A DNA stretch of 64,000 nt, taken from positions 24,295,070 through 24,359,069 of the forward strand of contig NC_092671.1 in NCBI RefSeq assembly GCF_964355755.1, given 5' to 3'. The notes beneath the pieces were generated by a model. The model had not been told where the DNA came from, did no database searches, and was given only the letters and a program-made list of their open reading frames with translations. The position numbers were made by a program, and so were the translations under genes. Shown here one piece after another: positions 39,900 to 49,700 of the stretch (positions within the stretch are counted from its first letter, which is position 1; each line of letters begins with the position of its first letter). The stretch is from Antedon mediterranea (taxonomy: Eukaryota; Echinodermata; Crinoidea; Comatulida; Antedonidae).

Positions 39900-40405
39900 G
39901 TATAGAGTAATGAAAATGTAACATTAACATTATCACTTATAGCGCATGTACAGTTTTATCTAAATTGTTAATGTTACTTGGCAAATTGTTCCAGATTCTT
40001 GGTACAGCAACACTGACTTCAGTTCAGCATGTTAGTTTAAAATAACAATAAACAATATTACTAAAGCTAATTATTATAGGCAGCATTTGTCACCCTTTTT
40101 CCCTCTACTTCATATTGTTTGCCAAGTTTGAATTTTTGCTTTTATTTGATACCATAAGGAACATTTTTTAAAGTGGTGTCCAAATTTTTAACGCATTTTC
40201 ACCTGTTGGGCGCTTTTAAATTTCCACATATGTTGTGACCCCCTTATATCTTGGCAACCGTATACATTCAATTTAGTTTCAAACATCTAACCTCTTAATA
40301 ATAATTATATCTTAATAACTGCTGGTCATAAAACTTTAAAATTAATCTTAAATTGTTCATAAGGTATATTTTGTCTATTTGGTCTAATAAAGAATGTTGA
40401 CAACA
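39900..40405. other. Intergenic, nothing recognised
   Basis: No exon or identifiable element. Confidence 0.35.
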
Positions 40406-40410
40406 AATCA

Positions 40411-40495
40411 ACATCGGCACCAGGACGATAACGATCGACGTTAACTAGATAAATATAATATGCATTTCTATTACATAAAACAAATACAATTAAAA
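40411..40495 (+). repeat. Direct repeat copy 2 (copy 1 at 37576-37665)
   Basis: ATCGGCACCAGGACGATAAC and GATCGACGTTAACTAGATAA match copy 1 with only a few substitutions. Confidence 0.75.
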
Positions 40496-40515
40496 TTATT
40501 TACACGTCCAATTGA

Positions 40516-40559
40516 ATGACGTCATGATTAGTAAGAGCATGGAGTAATCATGACGTCAT
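40516..40559. promoter_or_regulatory. Perfect 15-bp inverted repeat containing two CRE-like TGACGTCA sites
   Basis: ATGACGTCATGATTA (40516-40530) and TAATCATGACGTCAT (40545-40559) are exact complements around a 14-base loop. Each arm holds the palindromic CREB/ATF site TGACGTCA. It lies 270 bases upstream of a possible ATG exon at 40827. Regulatory use is inference. Confidence 0.4.
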
Positions 40560-40826
40560 ATAGCGCCTAATGTTGTGAAACCTCTAAGCGCTGAACATTA
40601 TTACCACAGTCATTTTTCCTGATCAAACACGTTTGGAAATATACTCCCATAATGCAGCTAGTAATCAGCGCAAAGTTGTGTCTTGATCTAATATTTATTA
40701 TTAGAAGAAAAAATAAATAAAGAAATAAAATGCATATTCTATTTGTCCTAGTAAATGTGTTTCTGGACAATTTACTTTATATTTCTTTTTTTTTGTAAAC
40801 ACTGTAGGCCTATGTGAAAAGTGAAA

Positions 40827-40865
40827 ATGGACGAGGACATGACTCCAGAACCAGACGATGTTGAG
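40827..40865 (+). CDS. Possible short first coding exon (MDEDMTPEPDDVE)
   Basis: An ATG in good context (GTGAAAATGG) opens an acidic 13-codon frame in a locally coding-like patch, ending before GTTATT, a weak donor. No downstream exon was found that would continue it, so this stays a guess. Confidence 0.2.
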
Positions 40866-40989
40866 GTTATTTTGTATTAAGATGATGAATGAACACAAAC
40901 TTTGAATAGGCCATTTTTCAAAAATAATTCTTTCACTTATAAAAAGACAAAATAAGCAACCAAAAACTTGTTTTCTGACAGACAATTGG

Positions 40990-42060
40990 TTTTCTTTTCT
41001 TTAAGTACAATTTTTTATCAAACTTTTAATCAAAGTGGACAAAATATTTTAATTACATAGGCCTAATGTAAATGTAACTTATTAGGCCTAAAGTTATTAA
41101 AGCTTGAAAATAAGCAAATAATAGGAGTAAGAAAAAATGTTTAGGCCTATTATTATTCTGTAAACGCTTTCTTTAGTTTTACATTCAATTGTTTAATATT
41201 TAGGTTACAGGTCTCCATCCAATTAACGACCACTTTTTAAATCCAGATTTTAGTGGTCTTTAGTATAGCCTTTGCTGGCCTTTGTCTCTGATTCGATTCC
41301 TCCAGCTCAAGATCGGCGCTAGAAGTGGTCAATTAAATTACCTAATTTAAAAAAGAATATAGGCCTACCATTATAGAGCCGAATAACGGGAGATGGTTGT
41401 AGCATAACAACTAAAACGTTGAGACATTCTCAACCATACTTTTCTTTTTATAGTGTATTTGACATACAAATCTTTAATATAAACAATCAAACAAAATATA
41501 GATTGATTATTTAAAATATTTAACAATTTGGATTAGGCCTAGGGCCTATAGGCCTATATTCAAATTTGTTCAAGTCACAAAATAAAGTCTTTAGGCCTAA
41601 ACGCCAAATAACCACAATGAAAATATGTTATGTTAAATGTGTCAGAAAAAATATATTTTTCTAGTCATTTTAGAAGATTTTAGACCAAAAACTGCATATT
41701 ATGAACAATTTCGCAGTGTGTTATGAACAATTTGAGACATTCTAGAGTAAGCGGTTGTCGCGTTATATGATATAGGCAGCCATTTTGAAAAAGCGCCCTC
41801 ATTCGGTACAAATGCATCTAAAAGCTGGACACAAAGTAGAAATTTGTTGTTTATGATGTCATTGACCACATGAAAGTGAAAAACCAAATTTGGCAAAATT
41901 GCACCAAGTAGGCCTAAAATACAAATGCTGCCTGACTAAATCTAATTTTCTTTCGCTTGTAACACGGAGAAATCCACTTTCCTTTGGTAATAATAGGTTA
42001 ATATATGTTGCTTGCCTTTATAGTGATCCTCCTCAATTGCTACAACCGAGAGGAGGGAAT
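40990..42060. other. Intergenic, rich in TAGGCCTA motifs
   Basis: At least nine AGGCCTA/TAGGCCT sites lie between 41055 and 41920. No supported gene. Confidence 0.45.
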
Positions 42061-42062
42061 TG

Positions 42063-42330
42063 TCTACATCATGAATGTTATTATATAATGAATATGTTTA
42101 ATGACTTCGCCGAATACGAAAATGAAAATCAGCCGCGATGTTATAGGCCTAACAGATTGGAAAAGAAGTTATAAAGAGTAATGATTAACTTGTACCACTA
42201 AATTTATAATTTTTGATAAAATATTGCATAGCTTAGAAAACAATATTTAGAATTATTAATGAAACGCAATTTAAGTGATTTTAATTGAAAACAAAGCTTG
42301 TAAATGTTACTGTAATCAATCCTTTCATAT
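42063..42330 (+). repeat. Duplicated segment, copy 1, with a short conserved frame
   Basis: About 260 bases match 43131-43380 at high identity in direct orientation. One frame is open over the same stretch in both copies: HHECYYIMNMFNDFAEYEN, then PRCY..NRLEKKL. Copy 1 stops after KKL; copy 2 runs about seven codons further. I do not recognise it. It may be part of an unknown repeat. Confidence 0.7.
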
Positions 42331-43130
42331 CCAATGTACTGTACTATGTAGGACATTAATTCAGGTCGCTTTCTAATCTATTTTGCTTTATTGTTGATTT
42401 TTACATTTCCACATATGACGTCACGTTTTGTATAAACTTCCCACCTTCTCCGTCATCTAAAATAATTTTAATCTTGTGGAGGAAACAAAACATTATTTTA
42501 TCAATTTATTAAAGACAATTTACAAAGTTCTATTACCGCACGGATAAGCAATTCTGATTGTATTTTTAAAATTTTCCCTTTTAATTTTGTGATGATGTAT
42601 GTTGTTATTGATGATGTATATATTTTTTTATGGGATATTATGTTGTATAAATGTCGCTTAATAGTTAAACAAAATAAGAAAGGAAACAAAAACAGCAACT
42701 TCTGTTGCAAAGAACGGTTTTTGCATAGGCAATCTAGCATTTTTAGTGAAACAAATTTAAAAAGAGATTTTAAATGGTCACAACATGATAAGATCAACAC
42801 TAGAGCATCACGCCTATGTCACTCGTTTTACACAGACCAAAAAAATGTACATATTTATATATAAGCCTATATCGGTATCTTTATTTAACAAAAGACATGG
42901 ACATATATAAAAATAGAAAGGCAGCACAAGTGCTGAATTGACGTATTCTTTACACAAAAAAGAGAATAAAAATTTACACAATTGAAATATAGAAAAGGTA
43001 GAATGTATATAAATATATATTATATATGTCAAAAAAAAAGGTTCCAATTGTTGAACTCCAATATTTAGTTGTTTACTTACTACTTTTTTCTAATAATTTC
43101 ATTCAGTAGAGGACAGGACTATTAACCGAG

Positions 43131-43380
43131 ATTTACATCATGAATGCTATTATATAATGAACATGTTTAATGAATTTGCCGAATACGAAAATGTAAATCG
43201 GCCGCGATGTTATAACAGATTAGAAAAGAAGTTATACAGATTTATGATTAACCTGTACCGCTAAATGTATAATTTTTGATAAAATATTGCATATCTTAGA
43301 AAACAATATTTAGAATTATTAATGAAACGCAATTTAAGTGATTTTAATTGAAAACAAAGCTTGTAAATGTTATCAATCTT
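43131..43380 (+). repeat. Duplicated segment, copy 2
   Basis: Direct copy of 42063-42330. Its frame reads HHECYYIMNMFNEFAEYEN, then RPRCYNRLEKKLYRFMINLY before a stop. Flanking ~110-base blocks at about 43010-43125 and 43440-43545 are also copies of each other (CCAACATTTAGTTGTTTACT type), so the region is a partial tandem array. Confidence 0.7.
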
Positions 43381-43554
43381 TATTAGTTCATCATATTTTT
43401 CAATTTGAATTGAAATTGACTGTAATCAACCTGTCATATAAATATATATATATGTCAATAAAAAAATAGGTTCCAATTTTTAAACTCCAACATTTAGTTG
43501 TTTACTTACTACTTTTTTCTAATAATTTCATTAAGTAGAGAACAAGTCTATTAT

Positions 43555-44035
43555 TAAATCTTTTAGTTTTTGCGACAGGGATTTTGTATTTCCTTTTATT
43601 CCTAAGTTACATTGATGAAACATTTGTTGATTTTGGTAGCCAGTGATTAAAACATTCATTTTTTATAACTTTTTTGCAAAATTATGCACAGGTTTCCCCT
43701 GCGTTGATAAATGTTCTCTAAATTTAATTCTATTATTGCCTGTTGGTGTGGTTATGATAGTTTTTGGCAAGATACATTTCTGCACCCTTTCAAGCAAACA
43801 TGGAGTTTTACAGAAAGCCCACAGGGGCAGCATATTCTAAAGTAGGGCGAATATAGCCCAAGTAAACACTTAATAATTCTTTATTGTTAAAACCAGATTC
43901 TTTTAATTTTCTTATCATAAACGTTTTTTAATTTGATTTTTTTATCATTTGGTCTACGTTGCTATCCCAAGCTCATCACTTAACACGACACCTAGTAATT
44001 TGACATGGCTAACAATCGGTAGAAAAAAATTAGAA
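43555..44035 (-). pseudogene. LINE ORF2 C-terminal remnant, minus strand
   Basis: On the complement it reads SHVKLLGVVLSDELGIAT near 44010-43960. After frame damage it reads TPCLLERVQKCILPKTII and NRIKFREHLSTQGKPVHNFA, ending with KKL and YQN segments. The order 'KLLGV..SD.L.W', 'LERVQKR', 'FAKKL' is that of non-LTR retrotransposon C-termini. Confidence 0.65.
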
Positions 44036-44039
44036 ATGT

Positions 44040-44940
44040 GAAAATTTGTGTTTGAAATATTGGTACGACCAAAATAAATGTGCATGGTACTTGGAGGGGT
44101 TCAGCGCACGTTTATTGTTGGTTGGCCAATCCAATTATATTTTCTCTAATGAAACATTATAACGAAAAAATGACCGGCATATAAAATGCGACTAAAATGT
44201 CTGTATCCAATCAAATTACTCGGTATACAAGTTTCTAATAGCCAGCATAGGACTGTTCAGTAATTCCAAAATTACACATTTGTCACGCTCCTTGTATGGT
44301 GGAAAAGTTACATAAAATGTGAAAATAAGGGGTGAAGTTACAATTCGAAAAACCACTAATTAGAGAGTTGATTTTTACAGACTTATTGAGAATGTACATA
44401 AATGTAGTTATACTCTAATGAATTTGACGAAAAATTGGCCGAAAGTCGACATTTATCAATATTGCATAATGCGATTGAGAACTTAAGTTGAAGGTCAAAT
44501 GTCGTACTTCCGGTAATTTTTTCATAAAAATGTTTCATTAGCGCAAATAAAAATATTTATAAGTTATTAAGATAAAGTAAACCTTTAATTCCACCAAGGT
44601 GGCATATTTATGCTAATTTGCATACCATCTGGATGTGATGCTTAAATTTTGATTTTTTATATGTGACCATTTAAAAAAGAAAATGAAATTTGTTTCATTT
44701 TGGGCTGTTTTTTTAAGCCAGATTACCTATCTTAATATGTTACAAGGATATTTTATTCCTACAAAAGTGTACTGAATTTGAAATAAATGTGAGTGTTAAT
44801 CACAAAAGAAAAAAAATTGAAACGAAAGGTGTAAGTATTTTAACTGATAGATCACGGCCAAGATTATTACAACCCCATGTAGATACAGGATTTTGAAATA
44901 TGTATTATTGGGGTTCTTCCACCCGTCCCTCCTAAACAAA
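44040..44940. other. Intergenic, nothing recognised
   Basis: AT-rich, no coding signal or element that I can name. Confidence 0.4.
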
Positions 44941-44942
44941 GG

Positions 44943-45434
44943 TAATTACCTCCGCCAAGGAGGTTATGTTTGTGTGTGTGTGTCTGTGAACAGCCTGGAG
45001 GCCACAGTTTTCATCCGATTTTCACCAAATTTGGCCACAATGATCTATGCCCCAAAAGCGAGTTCGATTTGGAGAGGGAAAAGGTCATAGGTTATGGTCA
45101 CAACTAAAAAAACACTATTTTACTGCCTAGAGACCACAGTTTTTATCCGATTCTCACCAAACGTAGCCACAATGATCAATGACTCATCATATAATTGTGT
45201 TTAAATTTTGAAGGGTCAGGGTCAAAGATCAAGGTCCACAAAAAAAAAAAAACTTAATGGGACTTGAACCAGCGATCTCAACTGTGACAGGCTGGATACA
45301 TAACCATTACACCAAACTCTCATTCACAATTGTAGTGTGCAGTAAGCCTATTTACACTTATAACCAATGAACATTTTATGTAGGGAAATTTTACAGTAGG
45401 CGGAGGTTTGTACTCTCGGAGTACCCTCTAGTTA
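44943..45434. repeat. CCTCCGCC-type element, copy 2, with antisense tRNA-like insert
   Basis: It starts TTACCTCCGCCAAGGAGGTT with a (GT)n tract, carries repeated 'ATCCGATT.TCACCAAA' blocks, and ends GGCGGAGGTTTGTACTCTCG. ACCTCCGCC and GGCGGAGGT form short inverted ends. At 45249-45325 the complement is tRNA-like: TTTGGTGTAATGGTTATG, then B box GGTTCAAGTCC. The same tRNA-like fragment is in copy 1 (17366-18033), so it belongs to the element. Confidence 0.75.
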
Positions 45435-45439
45435 TAATT

Positions 45440-45870
45440 ATAATCATATACTTCCTAATCAATAAAATATTGTTATCACTAAGCTAGCAATTATTTTTGG
45501 TACCCACCGTTTACTTTTATGAAGAAATTATGATGGAATTAATTTGATATCAATACTGTGACGTGATGATGATGATATAGATATTGTTGTTATTATTATA
45601 GTGAACTCTATGGTATAACTATAACGACGATTAAGTCAGTTTAGGTACATTTTACAGGAAAACAGTTTATTATTGTTATTGTTTATATATATTTGCCATT
45701 TAAATTGGTTATTAAATTTCGTGTTTGTGATTTTGTATCGGCCTTATAATATGAATATGGTCATTCTTTGTTATTCTTCACCTTCAGCGAATTGGGTTAC
45801 AGCTGAAGCGCTGTGCGCATACACATATTCGAGAGTATATATGAGAGTTATAGTCAGTGTATCACATAAA
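45440..45870. other. Intergenic; candidate upstream region of the peptide gene
   Basis: No coding sequence. GA/TA-rich stretches occur up to the TATA-like motif at 45880. Confidence 0.35.
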
Positions 45871-45879
45871 GACAAACGT

Positions 45880-45912
45880 TATAAATAAAAACTAAGTTTA
45901 CAACTGAAACGC
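45880..45912 (+). promoter_or_regulatory. Candidate TATA box for the insulin/relaxin-like gene
   Basis: TATAAATA at 45880-45887, about 90 bases upstream of the ATG at 45979. This spacing fits a start site near 45912 and a short 5' UTR. Inferred from position only. Confidence 0.35.
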
Positions 45913-45978
45913 ACGTCAAAATCACGAGGCGCCGTTTACTCTTTCAATTAGGTATATCGGTATTGGTGGTACAGTAAT

Positions 45979-45985
45979 ATGGAAG
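45979..45985 (+). CDS. Inferred 7-nt start exon of the insulin/relaxin-like gene
   Basis: ATGGAAG followed by the strong donor GTAAGT at 45986. It has A at -3 and G at +4. It ends at phase 1, exactly what the acceptor at 60013 needs, and joining gives the N-region MEGQKSK before a hydrophobic core. There is no ATG in frame in the 60.0-kb exon itself. Other upstream exons could serve; a transcript is needed. Confidence 0.45.
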
Positions 45986-46667
45986 GTAAGTAGTAGTTTA
46001 AGTTTAGGCGCGTCTAAATCAAACAATTATCTTATCTAACTGCTAACACTGACAGTCATATTAATAATAATTTATATTATTACTTTTCAGGAGATACTAA
46101 ATTTTAATGTTCATATTCTAATTACAGTGTTAACAAATAGGCCTAGTAACAACAAGTACAGGAGAGAAGAATTTCTTTTCTTCGTTTGGAATTATAGCTA
46201 ACTGATGACGCAGGGTGTTTTGAATTGACATGCCTAACTTATGTTGTAATCGTTTAAAAAATAAGACAACACAAATATCCCGTATGTTTTAAAATTGGTT
46301 AATTAATTAATTAATTAATTAATTACATAACGTACATTGATTTCATTATCTGTTCTAGACCATGCGCTTTAAAAAAATCTGTGAAATTATAAATTAAACT
46401 CTTATTCTATTTTTAATAAAGAGCTTTAGTGCGACTGGGCGTGAATGATTTATTAAAGATATGACAATAATATTGATTGAAACTGAACCTGAAATGAGTT
46501 TTTTTCAACACACTTAAAGAGAAAGAAAGAAAGAAAGAAAGAAATTAAATTTCAGTATTTCACTGGGCGGTTTAGAATTAATGTTCTGTGCCTGATTTGT
46601 TTATATATATATTATATATATAGATCATGTTCCGAATATGAGCACTGTTTCTATAATTTACAGTATG

Positions 46668-46709
<42 letters not shown>

Positions 46710-49700
46710 CAGGCACAGAACACACATATATATATATATATATAAACACATTAGGCAAAGAACATTAATTCTAAACCGCCCGGTGAAATACTGAAATTTA
46801 ATTAATTAATTTGGAACGATAAAGATGAGGAAATCTGTGAGAATGAGAAAAAGTCATATATAAATCCAAAGGCAAATACTGAAAAAATGATATATATATA
46901 TATATAATAGGTTTATTCGATCGAGAAAACAATAATTAGTACTTTACGAGCTATAGTAAAGAACGGCATTTCCGAGAATTTGAAGATCAAAATTTCAGAT
47001 GGTGGGCGTGTTTCATCAACTGAGTACATATTCTAATTCTATATCGACGATGATCTTTTGAAATTCTGCAAAACTACTCAATACCAAAAAATATATTTAA
47101 AATAGATACTTTCTAAGGTTTTGCTAGAATTGTGAATGGGCCCGAACCGTTGTTATAACCGTGTAACAGGGCCCCGGTTGCAATGTAGGCTCGTCGTCAA
47201 TACATAATTATGTTGATGAATGTGAAAGGCTTCGAAGGCTTCCGTCACAAGTAGAGGAGTTTATAAAACCAATAGCAGATGATTATAAATTACTAGCATT
47301 AATACAGTCGTCGAGGTAGTGAACTCCGCTGATTTCAACCGCGTAGAGAAAGCTTGTCAAACGTATGTAAAATTATATGTAAGAGTTGCAATTGAAGTCT
47401 CATTTTCTGTTTTAAATCCATTGATACACAACAGATTGAAAGAAAGTTTAATATACGTCTGGTAGGCTAAGCGCTTATTATTAAGTATGCAATGTATGCG
47501 GTCAGTAAAATTAATTGTAACAAAACTAAATACAGACAACTTTACACTATATTTTAAATACACTTGCAAGTTTTAGATACCGTCCGTAATCTGAAGTTCA
47601 AAAAGAAAAGTCCACTGTTATTTACGAATTCGAAAGTATTTCTAGAATATATTGAAAAGAATTTAAAAAAAGGTGGTATGTCCGTAGATATGCAAATAAT
47701 TAAATATTATTATTCAAATTAATGATTACCATACAGTACATGTTTACTTACTGTTTATTACTTAACAGTGGTCTGATGGTTAGGACATCTGCATATCAAG
47801 CAGAAGGTCCGGGTTCGAATCTCGGTTGGGGCGACTTTTTATCATTCTCACAGATTGCCTCATCTTATCGTTTCAAATTAATTAATTAAATTTCAGTATA
47901 TAACCGGGCGGTTTAGAGTTAATGTTCTATGCCTAATGTGTTCATATATATAAAAGTATATCTCTCCGGTGATCCCGCTTCGTGAATATCAAGCACGAAT
48001 GTGCGATACTCTGGTAAAGAAAAACCAGAAATTAAGTTATGTAATAATCGTATCAAAGTTCCAGCTTGGAGTCAATTGTATAAAACCTTAAAAAGATATT
48101 GGAATCTGAATTATACACATATGTCGAGCCAATTTCAATGGTAGGGGCGGTTAAGTGAAGGGGTCTTCTGCACCACCTCAGTCCAATCATATTTGGGGCT
48201 GAGGTAAGAAAATGAAAACATAGACCTTTTAGTTGGTACAATCGTATCAAACTTCTCAATTTTTTAACACTAATGTTTGTACTGTACTTTTAATTTATGG
48301 ATAGGGAAAGTCACGCACTCTCCACATACATAGACTGCCCAAATCATTATGCTATAATACCAAATTTAAACTTGCAATATTTCATTTTAAAACTATACCC
48401 AGTTTCTTTCTTGCTTGTATTTAAAATGATAAAATCTACGAGACGAAAAAGTAAACCGTTACTACTATGACTATGTTATATTAATCTAAAGGACATTATT
48501 GTTGTTTTACTCATCCTCCTTTTTGTTGGATTTACTATTAGTTTAAGAAGCAAATAAATGAATGAACATTGCATTGTAGACCATCATACTACATCAGCGT
48601 GCATGTGATTTTAATTAAAACTAGTATCCTGAATATAGGTTTGTGTGAATAAAGATTACTATGCAACTAATTTACATATTTTTGTTTATTTGTATTAACA
48701 AGGCCAACAGCCATTAAGTCGCGTGCTACAATGCATAGTGATACCGGACCGACAGACAGACCGACATACCGACAGACAGACCGACAGACCGACCGACCGA
48801 CCGACCGACATAGTGAACTATACTGACCGAAATTACTGAACATGTTTAAAAATGTTGAAATTTTTAAAAACATTTATATTTTTTTAATTTACACGTGCGT
48901 AGCCTGTCACTTTTGACGTGCTCGTATAACGTAATTTCGAGTTGAAAAGTAAGTCAAGAAAACAGAAATCGGGCAAAAAGAGTGCGCAACAACATTTAAC
49001 GCGCAGTGCGCGCGCAAAAATATGCGCACTCATGGCAATTTTGTATAAACGCTTAAAATTGCCTGAAACGTACTCTTATTTCATCGAAAATAAATTTTGA
49101 AAATTTTAAGTGCGCGTACGCATGCGTTACATTCGCTACGCACGTAATTGTATTGCCATATGATGATTTATGCCCTGAAATTTATGAGTACCAAATTTTA
49201 TTTAATTGTGATTCATGGTTGTGAAGATATGATTACAAACGTGATTTCGTTAAATCGTGCGTACGTAGACCGCGTAATTTTTTATTGCGCACCGTGAAAA
49301 CATAACCACATTGATTCCTGGCCATAAGGAATATACTGTGAAAAATTGACCTAGCTAGATTAAACTGATATCAAGATAAGGTCAGAAAGCGATAAAACGC
49401 ATAGTGATACCGGACCGACAGACCGACAGACCGACAGACCGACAGACCGACCGACCGACATAGTGAACTATAGAGTCGCTTCCACGCGACTAAAAAGATT
49501 CAATATAACTAAGCATGTTGCATCAAACAGCTTATTGTAATGGAGGGAAAACAAACCTACGTTCTTTAGAATTAAATTATTAATTTTAAGTTTTATTTAA
49601 AATCACATATACTGAGTAGTATGATGTTTAAGGTTTACTGTGCAATGTCATAATAAACATGGTAAGCTTCTTAATTAGTATTAGTTATAAATTAGTATAA

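Noticed and set aside
42501-42864. Overlapping frames on both strands (99 and 91 codons)
   Set aside because: Low-complexity AT-rich sequence, no family resemblance, and neither frame has splice or context support.
47768-47838. Functional tRNA gene
   Set aside because: The D, anticodon and T arms fold, but there is no complementary 5' strand for the acceptor stem, and the context is a repeat element.
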